From contig CAZZFQ010000057.1 in assembly GCA_964653695.1 (NCBI GenBank), positions 1-9,247 on the forward strand: a stretch of DNA of 9,247 bases, in the 5' to 3' direction. The notes below the pieces were generated by a model. That model was not told the DNA's origin. It saw nothing but the letters and a program-made list of their open reading frames with translations, and did not search any database. Positions within the stretch are counted from its first letter, which is position 1. Every line of letters begins with the position of its first letter. A program made the position numbers and the translations under genes. Shown here piece by piece: positions 1-5,906 of the stretch. This DNA comes from JALHTG01 sp964653695 (lineage in GTDB: Archaea > Thermoproteota > Bathyarchaeia > 40CM-2-53-6 > JALHTG01).

Positions 1-413
1 CTGACGAATGGTATGTCCACGATTCCAGCCATTATCGGCCCAATCAAAAACACTTGAGCTGAAATCCTTGGTACGTCGTTCATGTCAAAGAATCCCGCAC
101 ATCCGATGAGATGGCAGGTGCGACGATCCATGTTCTCAGTTGTATAGATGTTCTCGAGCCCTGAAGTCTGAGGTGCTGGTTGAGCGTAGACAGCTATGCC
201 TTCGCGACGGAGTTCCTCCAGCAAATGGAAATCTTGCTTCGCCAGCCTAGTGACAACGACTACGGGTATTCCCAGGCGCTGCAGAGCTATCGCTCCATAG
301 TACACTGCTCCGCCAGATGAAATCTCCACCTGTCCACGGAAAACAAGCCTATCCCTCGCGAAGTCACCAACGACAGCAATGTCAGCCTTAATGCTCTCCT
401 TTTCCGAAGCCAT
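1..413 (-). CDS. PfkB/ribokinase-family sugar kinase, N-terminal part (runs off the left edge)
   Basis: The reverse strand stays open from an ATG at 413 to the window edge and gives about 137 residues starting MASEKESIKADIAVVGDF. The N-terminal half of a PfkB kinase is visible: a first beta strand DIAVVG, the substrate-binding glycine motif SSGGAVYYGA near residues 33-42, then VVVVTRLAKQDF and LLEELRREGI. The ATP site and the catalytic GxGD lie beyond the edge, so activity cannot be judged. It starts 22 bp after the stop of the next kinase on the same strand, so the two are probably co-transcribed. By eye it aligns over its whole visible length with that neighbour at roughly one third identity or more (shared GGAV-YGA, DF-LLEEL and AGxF stretches), which makes them diverged tandem paralogues. 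The family resembles T. maritima TM0415, the kinase beside the iol genes, and Thermococcus myo-inositol 3-kinase TK2285. The substrate is inferred only. No clear Shine-Dalgarno is seen. Confidence 0.85.
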   Translation of the reverse strand, partial: MASEKESIKADIAVVGDFARDRLVFRGQVEISSGGAVYYGAIALQRLGIPVVVVTRLAKQDFHLLEELRREGIAVYAQPAPQTSGLENIYTTENMDRRTCHLIGCAGFFDMNDVPRISAQVFLIGPIMAGIVDIPFV

Positions 414-435
414 GGCGGAAACACAGCACAATCTC

Positions 436-1344
436 TTACCCCCGGCGTATGTACTTCTTGCTAATCAGTTCTCTGACTTCGCCGATGTCTCTGCGGAACG
501 GACCTTCGCTCTCCAGTTTCAAAGTGGTTACGGCGGCCGCCCAGATAGCTGCTGTTTCTGGAGGAGCAGTCAGCCTCTTGCCCAAATACGCCGCGATGCA
601 GGTATCTCCCCGGCCGCTTCGCCCTCTCAGCTCCTTGGGCATGAAGGGCGCTTCGAAGAAGCGTTTCTCGGCATGTACAAGAACCCCACCATTGTGAGTT
701 AGAACCACTTCTTCTGGACCTAAGGCCACGAGTGCCTCAGCAACCTCACGTCTATCAATCCTGCCAGTCAACAGAGTGGCCTCAACAATATCGGCCTTCA
801 CGACATCTATGTGCTTCAATACCTCTTCTTTCTCTTCCCAGTCATCAAAGATCAGTTTTCCCTCCGAGTTGACCCTGATGAAGCCCTGCAGGTCCAACGA
901 AACTCGGTCCGCCTTCCTCCTCAGTACGTGAACAATCTGAACAGGTACCTCTCCCCGCATTGACGCCCCGACATGAAAAACAGAAGCCTCAACACCATCG
1001 AGATCCTCCGTCACAAAGGGACCTGCAAAACCTGTCACGTAGATGACGCGGTCGTCGAGATTGCTGCTAGGGTACACGAGCCTGAGCTGAGTAGACTCGG
1101 GTGCTTCGCGTCTGAATAGCTGCACACCCATTCGATGAAGCTCCTCAAGCACATTGAAATCTTCTCGCGCCATCTTCGTGATGATGGCGGTTCTGAGCCC
1201 CATTCTTACAGCAACGCTAGCTCCGTAGTTGACGGCTCCTCCGTCCACGACCTTCTCCTTGTCTGCTAGGACGATTGTGTCCTTCGTGTAATGCCCTAGA
1301 AAGGCGATGTCGAATCTACCTTGAGTCCTCATGGGTGCGCTCAT
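436..1344 (-). CDS. PfkB-family carbohydrate kinase, TM0415-like (possible inositol or inositol-derivative kinase)
   Basis: A complete 302-residue ribokinase-fold kinase expected to phosphorylate a sugar or cyclitol hydroxyl with ATP in the cytoplasm. It opens with FDIAFLGHYTKDT (11-23), carries the substrate-side motif DGGAVNYGA (34-42), the core SLDLQGFIRV (149-158), a DDWEEKEEVLKHID stretch and the signature GRSGRGDTC (241-249), in which D247 is the expected catalytic base. The usual GAGD is GRGD here, as I recall for T. maritima TM0415, which also shares the QGF-RV and DWE-KE-LK features. TM0415 sits with iolM, iolN, iolG and iolO in Thermotoga, and an archaeal relative (TK2285) is a myo-inositol 3-kinase, so an inositol-type substrate is plausible but not shown. 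The ATG at 1344 overlaps the TGA of the upstream deacylase gene (ATGA), implying translational coupling. A second in-frame ATG at 1332 is possible. A paralogous kinase follows 22 bp downstream. Confidence 0.9.
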   Translation of the reverse strand: MSAPMRTQGRFDIAFLGHYTKDTIVLADKEKVVDGGAVNYGASVAVRMGLRTAIITKMAREDFNVLEELHRMGVQLFRREAPESTQLRLVYPSSNLDDRVIYVTGFAGPFVTEDLDGVEASVFHVGASMRGEVPVQIVHVLRRKADRVSLDLQGFIRVNSEGKLIFDDWEEKEEVLKHIDVVKADIVEATLLTGRIDRREVAEALVALGPEEVVLTHNGGVLVHAEKRFFEAPFMPKELRGRSGRGDTCIAAYLGKRLTAPPETAAIWAAAVTTLKLESEGPFRRDIGEVRELISKKYIRRG

Positions 1345-1796
1345 CCAGCTGAGATGTCTGCGATCACTGCACTGGTGAGTCTAATCACGTCTTCAGTCCT
1401 CAATTCGAGCAGCTTGTCTCTGCTACCTCCACCGCAGAAAATAGTCTCAAAGCCTTGAAGAGATTTGTCAAAGACGACTCTCATTCGTATACGATGACCT
1501 ACTGACGGAGTGCCGCCCGGAGGATAGCCGCTTATCGCTTCCGATTTGTCGAAAGGGACGAGGGAGATTTTCTTTGCTCCCAATGCCTCAGCAGCCCTGT
1601 CGGGGTCCACCTTCTTGTCCCCAGGTACTATGAGCAAGGCGTAGTCCTTCTCGTCCACCTTGAATACGAGATTCTTAGTGATTCTTCGCAGTTCTATCCC
1701 GCTGGCTCTCGCCGCGTCAGCGGTATGAATAGTCTCTGCTTTCGAAATGAACTGATGCCAGACGCCGTGCGATTTCAGATATTCCTCCAGAGTCAT
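1341..1796 (-). CDS. YbaK/EbsC-family aminoacyl-tRNA deacylase
   Basis: A 151-residue single-domain protein of the YbaK/ProXp fold, whose members hydrolyse mischarged aminoacyl-tRNAs in trans in the cytoplasm. Visible family marks are HTADAARASGI (24-34), the conserved lysine K46 in NLVFKV, the LLIVPGDKKVD strand with its charged turn (54-64), the glycine/proline motif GYPPGGTPSVGH near residue 90-101, and FCGGGSRDKLLEL towards the C terminus. Length is normal for a free-standing member. The ATG is preceded by GATGTGATAGG, whose GTGAT can pair with the archaeal 16S tail at about 8 bp spacing. The gene lies 73 bp after the GarR-like gene and its stop overlaps the kinase start by 4 bp. A translation-fidelity enzyme coupled to a sugar kinase is unexpected, and nothing here identifies its tRNA. 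The fold call is secure; the specificity is unknown. Confidence 0.9.
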   Translation of the reverse strand: MTLEEYLKSHGVWHQFISKAETIHTADAARASGIELRRITKNLVFKVDEKDYALLIVPGDKKVDPDRAAEALGAKKISLVPFDKSEAISGYPPGGTPSVGHRIRMRVVFDKSLQGFETIFCGGGSRDKLLELRTEDVIRLTSAVIADISAG

Positions 1797-1869
1797 CTTG
1801 GCCTATCACATCCGCCTAGGCCCTCCCTTCAAAGCAACAGGTATCTCTCTGCTTTTCCAGATCAACGGG

Positions 1870-2787
1870 CTACACCTCACTTCGGACCTCAATGTTGGCG
1901 AGGCGCTCGCTAAAGTTGATGATCGCTGAGTGGTCTTCTTCACCCTTACCTTCGTTTATCAGAGTGCATAACACTTGCTGGACTAGAGATGTCAGCAGTA
2001 TCGGGACTTTCAGCTCTCTCGCGGTCTCAAGCGCGTTCTTCAGATCTTTGTGATGCAGCCTTATCTTGAAGCCCGGCTTGAAATTTCTTTCCAGAATTGT
2101 CGAGATCTTAGCGTCGAGCACGTTGCTGCCGGCGAAGCCGGTTCGTATCGCCTGATACATGATACGTGGATCCACTCCAGCCTTGGCGCCTAAGACAAAT
2201 GCCTCTGAGAGCGCCGCTATATTCAGCGCCACTATGATTTGGTTCGCAAGCTTAGCTACTTGGCCTGCTCCAGCATCCCCGACTCGGACTATGCTTTTTC
2301 CCATTGCTCGCAGAATGTCGATGCACTTGGAGAATGTGGCTTCCTTCCCTCCAACCATGATCGCCAAGGTTCCTTGAATTGCTCCAGTTTCGCCTCCACT
2401 AACAGGGGCGTCAAGCACCTCGACACCTCTCTTTTCGGCCTCCTCTGCGATTCTTCTAGATGTAGAGGGAGCAATAGAACTCATGTCGATTATGACCAGG
2501 CCCTTTCGTGCGCCTTTCAGCAGTCCGTTCTCACCGAGCACGACCTCTTCCACCTCTGCTGAATCCGGAAGCATCGTGATAACAATGTCACTCATCTCCG
2601 CAACTTGTTTCGGAGAGACAACTTCCTGCGCTCCTGCAGCCACCAGTTCGTTCACCGGTCTCGGGTCGATATGCTTGCAAACGAAGAGCGAGTAGCCTGC
2701 CTTGAGTAGGTTCTTTGCCATGGGTTTTCCCATTACACCGAGGCCTATGAAACCGATTCTCAATACGCTTACTCTCCGCCTGTTCAT
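1870..2787 (-). CDS. garR: GarR-like 2-hydroxy-3-oxopropionate (tartronate semialdehyde) reductase, beta-hydroxyacid dehydrogenase family
   Basis: A 305-residue NAD(P)-dependent beta-hydroxyacid dehydrogenase. The Rossmann motif GFIGLGVMGKPMAKNL lies at 12-27, the substrate motif DAPVSGGETGA at 126-136, and the catalytic-lysine segment GAGQVAKLANQ at 173-183 with K179. It is followed by IIVALNIAALSEA, and by NFKPGF plus a late HSA-x(n)-LAN pattern, all of which I associate with GarR/GlxR more than with 3-hydroxyisobutyrate dehydrogenase. GarR reduces tartronate semialdehyde to D-glycerate in sugar-acid catabolism. Assignment to that exact substrate is inference; a related C3-C4 semialdehyde is possible. 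Where many homologues have an NR-type cofactor turn, this one has CKHIDPRP (37-44), so NADPH versus NADH is unclear. It is the first gene of the minus-strand operon. The ATG at 2787 sits about 28 bp from a TATA-like box, fitting a leaderless transcript, and lies within a perfect inverted repeat. A TTG eight codons further in is an alternative start. Confidence 0.85.
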   Translation of the reverse strand: MNRRRVSVLRIGFIGLGVMGKPMAKNLLKAGYSLFVCKHIDPRPVNELVAAGAQEVVSPKQVAEMSDIVITMLPDSAEVEEVVLGENGLLKGARKGLVIIDMSSIAPSTSRRIAEEAEKRGVEVLDAPVSGGETGAIQGTLAIMVGGKEATFSKCIDILRAMGKSIVRVGDAGAGQVAKLANQIIVALNIAALSEAFVLGAKAGVDPRIMYQAIRTGFAGSNVLDAKISTILERNFKPGFKIRLHHKDLKNALETARELKVPILLTSLVQQVLCTLINEGKGEEDHSAIINFSERLANIEVRSEV

Positions 2788-2796
2788 CAGTGAACA
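2781..2796. promoter_or_regulatory. Perfect inverted repeat TGTTCA-N4-TGAACA at the garR-like start codon (candidate operator)
   Basis: TGTTCA at 2781-2786 and TGAACA at 2791-2796 are exact reverse complements around TCAG. The repeat overlaps the start codon of the minus-strand reductase and the position where a leaderless transcript would begin. A dimeric regulator bound here would block initiation. The same half-site TGTTCA recurs at 6926-6931 in the iolG/iolM control region. No regulator gene is present in the window. Confidence 0.4.
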
Positions 2797-2811
2797 ATAT
2801 GTGCGTGATCC

Positions 2812-2819
2812 GATATAGG
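2812..2819 (-). promoter_or_regulatory. Candidate archaeal TATA box between the divergent garR-like and TIM-barrel genes
   Basis: The minus strand reads CCTATATCG here. Its centre is about 28 bp upstream of the A of the reductase ATG at 2787, the spacing expected if transcription starts at the start codon itself. Because the core ATATA/TATAT is nearly symmetrical, the same element could serve the plus-strand gene whose frame opens at 2849, with a start of transcription near 2841. No other TATA-like sequence is evident in this 61-bp spacer. Confidence 0.35.
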
Positions 2820-2848
2820 GCTTCGATCTATCTCAAGGAACTTACGAG

Positions 2849-3838
2849 TTGGAAAACGATATTAGCGTGAAAGTCAATACGCGGAGCCGATTGGAGAGAA
2901 TATCCTTGGGGTTCGCAGTTACTCTGCGCAAAGGAAACCTTCGTTTCTCTACTGAGTTTCCTTGGAAGGTCAGCATAGTGAGCTTCATGGCATATCCCGG
3001 AATGACGCAGGAGAAAGGCGATCTTGCAGGCAATTTGCTGAAGATACTTGGAGACTCCTTCTTCGATGCGGCTGAGGTTCCCTCAATTAGCTCCGCAGAC
3101 TGGGAGCGGGTGAAGGGGCATGTGGTAGAAACGACTTTGGCCCGCGGCCTTCAACCCGACATATTGACGAACAAACTGGATCTGAACTCCACGGACGAAG
3201 CCAAGAGGCGAGAAGCGACCAGCAGAATCAAGAGCGAGATCGATTTGATAGGCAGTCGCGGAATTCGAATGATAGGGATTTGCTCAGGCCCGGACCCAGG
3301 CGTTGCGAAACGTAAGGAGGCTGTTGGAAGCCTCGTTCAGAGTCTCATGGAAATATGCGAGCATGCAGCCGAGAAACGGGTCAGAGTGGCTCTTGAAACC
3401 TTCGATAGGGAGTACGATAAGAAGCTGCTGATCGGACCGCTAAGCGAGGCGATTGAGGTGGTGAGCAAGGTGAAGAAGCGCTTCGACAACATAGGATTGA
3501 TGTGGGATCTCAGCCACGCACCTATGCTTAAGGAGGCTCCCGAGGACCTCAGGCGCGCAGCTGGGCTGCTGGCGCATATACACGTGGGATGCAGTAAGAA
3601 GACCGACGGGACGCTCTTAGACACTCATCCTGGATTCTACACCAAGGGTGCTGTAAACTCTGAAAGTGACGTCGCAAGGCTACTGCGAGTACTGTTGGAG
3701 ATCAATTATGAGGATATGGTCGGCTTCGAGGTGAAGCCTGAGCCTCACCAAACGAGCGAGGAGATAGTGAGCACTGCGAAGGGCGTTCTCATGAGCGCGT
3801 ACCAAAGCGTCGCGTCGAGCTTTCTGAATGGCAAGTAG
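2849..3838 (+). CDS. Xylose isomerase-like TIM-barrel sugar isomerase/epimerase, substrate unknown
   Basis: The frame encodes up to 329 residues of the AP-endonuclease-2/xylose-isomerase-like TIM-barrel superfamily. A set of metal ligands typical of these epimerases can be placed: E183 in ALETFD, D220 in LMWDLSHAP, H245 (or H243) in LAHIHVGC and E294 in VGFEVKP, with an extra H223. The first barrel strand appears to be KVSIVSFMAYPG at 40-51, so the preceding 39 residues are either an N-terminal extension or not translated. Starts in frame include TTG 2849, GTG 2867, GTG 2978 (preceded at 7 bp by GGAAGGT) and ATG 2987. The stretch DTHPGFYTKGAVNSESD (258-274) is distinctive and probably caps the active site. 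It is not close to IolO or IolI in this window. The metal-dependent isomerase/epimerase fold is clear; I do not recognise the substrate. It is divergent from the garR-like operon and converges on the cyclophilin-like gene. Confidence 0.85.
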   Translation: MENDISVKVNTRSRLERISLGFAVTLRKGNLRFSTEFPWKVSIVSFMAYPGMTQEKGDLAGNLLKILGDSFFDAAEVPSISSADWERVKGHVVETTLARGLQPDILTNKLDLNSTDEAKRREATSRIKSEIDLIGSRGIRMIGICSGPDPGVAKRKEAVGSLVQSLMEICEHAAEKRVRVALETFDREYDKKLLIGPLSEAIEVVSKVKKRFDNIGLMWDLSHAPMLKEAPEDLRRAAGLLAHIHVGCSKKTDGTLLDTHPGFYTKGAVNSESDVARLLRVLLEINYEDMVGFEVKPEPHQTSEEIVSTAKGVLMSAYQSVASSFLNGK

Positions 3839-3862
3839 ACTGAGAGGAACCGACTTAGTGGA

Positions 3863-4249
3863 CTAAACTGATTTCTCGATTCTAACTTTGTCTCCGTCTT
3901 TGACCTTTCTAAAGACCGAGGCGTCTCCAACTATCCTTGCGAACACATTTACAGGACTGGCTGCACATGGTTCCTTTCCTCTACTGGCAGGCGTAGGTCC
4001 AAAGAAGATGCAGAACGCCTTTCCCGGAGGCCAATATGCAACATCACCTATGCTAACAGCCTGCTGTGCTTCCTCCAACCCAGCCACGACCGGTATCTCG
4101 AAGTAGATCTCATCGCCCCATCGATTAGCGCTGCCCTCGATTGGCAGGGCGTTCCAGAGCGCTTCGCCAGTCTTCACGTTCTTTCTTTCCAGTAACTCAG
4201 CTACGACTTTGCCCGTAGCTGATGTTACGATTTGAATCCGCCTAGTCAT
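3863..4249 (-). CDS. Cyclophilin-like fold protein (TM1367-type, former DUF369)
   Basis: A 128-residue protein resembling the small cyclophilin-like family typified by T. maritima TM1367. Supporting features are the short N-terminal strand RRIQIVTSATG, an ALPIEGSANRWGDEIYFEIP segment (34-53), GDVAYWPPGKAF (68-79) followed by IFFGPTP (81-87), and a C-terminal VGD...VKDGDKVRIE tail. These resemble the FGxTP and W-GDEIYF patterns of that family. Whether members have prolyl isomerase activity or bind a small ligand is not known to me. No signal peptide or membrane segment is seen, so it is cytoplasmic. It stands alone on the minus strand, 24 bp from the convergent TIM-barrel gene and divergent from iolO across 131 bp. 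The ATG at 4249 is the only sensible start, and no convincing TATA box is visible for it. Its placement in a sugar locus is unexplained. Confidence 0.75.
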   Translation of the reverse strand: MTRRIQIVTSATGKVVAELLERKNVKTGEALWNALPIEGSANRWGDEIYFEIPVVAGLEEAQQAVSIGDVAYWPPGKAFCIFFGPTPASRGKEPCAASPVNVFARIVGDASVFRKVKDGDKVRIEKSV

Positions 4250-4313
4250 CCTATGCCACTTGCCCGCAGATTCTGTTTCGTGCTAACCAAAAATCTTGCG
4301 GAAGCTGAAATAA

Positions 4314-4326
4314 GGCATTGGATGCC
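4314..4326. promoter_or_regulatory. Perfect inverted repeat GGCAT-TGG-ATGCC upstream of the iolO promoter
   Basis: GGCAT (4314-4318) and ATGCC (4322-4326) are exact reverse complements around a 3-bp centre. The repeat lies about 11 bp upstream of the iolO TATA-like box in the 131-bp divergent spacer, a position suited to a regulator. Short palindromes of this size occur by chance, so confidence is low. Confidence 0.22.
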
Positions 4327-4337
4327 AGTGCAGGAAC

Positions 4338-4376
4338 TTATATTCGTACGTGAATCTGTCATCTTGTCGAGGGTGA
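4338..4376 (+). promoter_or_regulatory. iolO promoter and ribosome binding site
   Basis: A TATA-like box TTATATT is at 4338-4344, about 40 bp before the TTG start. It would place transcription initiation near 4366, leaving a leader of roughly 15 nt that carries GGGTGA (4371-4376), 4 bp from the start codon. The box and the Shine-Dalgarno together support the TTG at 4381 as the real start. The sequence CGTACG at 4345-4350 directly after the box is a 6-bp palindrome. Confidence 0.45.
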
Positions 4377-4380
4377 AGGC

Positions 4381-5196
4381 TTGAGAGTAAGCCTCGCTGT
4401 CACGACGATGGAGGAATTGCCGGAGGCTAGGCGAAGGAAGCGCATCCGTGAGCTTTTCGGAATGGCTGCGGGTATGGGCTATGACGGCCTGGAACTTCAT
4501 GTATCAAACCCTCGCATGGCAGATGTGTCAGCCTTGATGGAACTCTCCGTGACCCATGGTTTGGAGATTCCGGCTATCGGAACTGGACCTACATACACGC
4601 TTTATGGAATCAGCTTCCTGAGTAGTCCTAATGTAAGGAGGAAAGCTGTTGATCGCTTGCGGGAGTACATCAATGTCGCTAGGAAGCTCGAAGCGATTGT
4701 GATAATAGGCCTAATTCGAGGTAGACTTGCCGGAGGGAGCTTCACTCCGCACAAAGCTTGGAAAACCATTCGAGACTGTCTTGTGGATGGTGCTAGAGTT
4801 GCGGAAGAGCATGGCGTATTATTGACGATTGAACCAATCAATCGTTACGAAACAGATCTTATCACTACAGTGGCTGAGGCTTTGAGGATGGCTTCCGACG
4901 TCGGCTCAGAGAACGTGAAGATCATGGCTGACACATTTCACATGAACATTGAGGAAGTCTCGATTGGTGAGGCACTGCAACGATCAGGCAGGAACCTTGT
5001 ACATCTTCACGTTGCAGACAGTAATAGGTTGCCTCCGGGAAAAGGGCACCTCGACTTTGCCTCAATAGTATCCGAGCTGGGAAGAATCAACTACACGCGC
5101 TACGTGTCTGCCGAGATCCTTCATAGGCCGAGCGTCAAACAAGCTTCCCTCGACACCATACAGTATCTGAAGCCGTTGCTGACAGCCAGAAGCTAG
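4381..5196 (+). CDS. iolO: 5-keto-L-gluconate epimerase (IolO), TIM barrel
   Basis: A 271-residue metal-dependent TIM-barrel epimerase very like T. maritima TM0416 as I recall it. TM0416 converts 5-keto-L-gluconate to D-tagaturonate as the last dedicated step of hydrolytic inositol breakdown. Shared landmarks in order are the first strand MRVSLAVTT, PAIGTG (64-69), the strand AIVIIGLIRGR (105-115), IEPINRYETD (150-159), KIMADTFHMNIEEV (180-193), HLHVADSNR (208-216) followed by a PG-GHLDF turn, and the final YVSAEIL (241-247). The inferred metal ligands are E151, D184, H210 and E245, all present, so the enzyme should be active. It starts with TTG, supported by GGGTGA 4 bp upstream and by the length match. 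It has its own promoter, is monocistronic on the plus strand and converges with iolI, 44 bp away. Confidence 0.9.
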   Translation: MRVSLAVTTMEELPEARRRKRIRELFGMAAGMGYDGLELHVSNPRMADVSALMELSVTHGLEIPAIGTGPTYTLYGISFLSSPNVRRKAVDRLREYINVARKLEAIVIIGLIRGRLAGGSFTPHKAWKTIRDCLVDGARVAEEHGVLLTIEPINRYETDLITTVAEALRMASDVGSENVKIMADTFHMNIEEVSIGEALQRSGRNLVHLHVADSNRLPPGKGHLDFASIVSELGRINYTRYVSAEILHRPSVKQASLDTIQYLKPLLTARS

Positions 5197-5240
5197 ACTA
5201 GGTGCCTCTCGGCCTGACACACTTTTGGTGGGTATAGTAA

Positions 5241-5881
5241 CTACAGAAACCTGTTGAGCGACTGCCTCGCCTTTCTTGCTACTGACAACGGATCCTGCTT
5301 CCAGTAGTCCTCACGAAAAAGCTCGACCGAGAGCGGCCCAGCGTAACCTTTCGCTTTCAATCGATCAACCAAAGACCCAAGATTCATGACGCCTTCCCCC
5401 GGTAATACTCTGTCCCCATCACGCAACTCGTCGCGAGGNNNNNNNNNNNNNNNNNNNNNNNNNNNNNNNNNNNNNNNNNNNNNNNNNNNNNNNNNNNNNN
5501 NNNNNNNNNNNNNNNNNNNNNNNNNNNNNNNNNNNNNNCAACGTCGTGTTCCTTCGTATTCGGAAGCATCGGAGCGGATATCGCGACAATCGTCTTAGAT
5601 CCGATGACACCACAGATTCTCATCATCTCTTCGGCTTGGTCCATCATCTTCGCAGACTGGCGTTCATCGATAGAGAAGTCTTCGAGGGCGTTCAGGCTGG
5701 CGACTTCTAGCCCCGAAGAATGAATTAGCTTTGACACCTCTGCCTTTCCCTTTCCCTTGAGGGCTTCTTGGACCTTTTCGGTTCTGAGTTCGATGGCATC
5801 AAACTTCGCCGCGCCAGCTACTGTAACAAATGTCTCCAGATCTGCGGTGAGGAGGGTGGCTTGGTTTAGACATGTTTTCAC
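5241..5881 (-). CDS. iolI: IolI-type inosose (2-keto-myo-inositol) isomerase, interrupted by an assembly gap
   Basis: Two pieces of one TIM-barrel gene flank an N run. The N-terminal 114 residues (5881 to 5539; GTG start) read MKTCLNQATLL, AAKFDAIELRTEKV and EVASLNALEDFS. The C-terminal 65 residues (5438 to 5241) read GDRVLPGEGV, DRLKAKGYAGPLSVELFREDYW and end at a normal stop. Both halves line up with opposite ends of Bacillus subtilis IolI (N-EAT, Y-YIEIRT, LNAL; DRVWPGQG, VSVELFRPEYY), which interconverts 2-keto-myo-inositol and 1-keto-D-chiro-inositol. The central part, with three of the four expected metal ligands, is missing from the assembly; the last ligand, the E of SVELF, is present. 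The strong Shine-Dalgarno AGGAGAGG (5889-5896) lies 7 bp from GTG 5881, and the gene follows iolG by 25 bp, so they form an operon. In the organism the gene is probably intact. Confidence 0.8.
5439..5538. other. Scaffold gap of 100 N
   Basis: Exactly 100 N, the conventional filler for a gap of unknown length. It falls inside the iolI gene. The flanking halves come from the same family and strand in the right order, which supports the join, but the true missing length is probably nearer 300 bp. Confidence 0.99.
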
Positions 5882-5906
5882 TTCGCAGCCTCTCCTAAGA
5901 AATTGG

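Noticed and set aside
379..702. Plus-strand open frame of 107 codons over the kinase genes
   Set aside because: It lies antisense to two well-supported PfkB kinases, has a low-complexity non-family sequence and no ribosome site.
3855..3866. TTAGT-GG-ACTAA palindrome between convergent genes as a terminator
   Set aside because: The stem is 5 bp with a 2-base loop and no T tract follows on either strand, so it cannot be called a terminator.
4246..4500. Minus-strand frame that would extend across the iolO start
   Set aside because: It overlaps the iolO promoter and N terminus, has no family features and does not continue the cyclophilin-like protein.
5197..5240. Possible terminator between convergent iolO and iolI
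   Set aside because: There is only a short TTTT run and no stable hairpin, which is not enough to distinguish from background.
5241..5881. Calling the IolI-type gene a true pseudogene
   Set aside because: The only disruption is the run of N; both halves are clean and well conserved, so the break is an assembly artefact.
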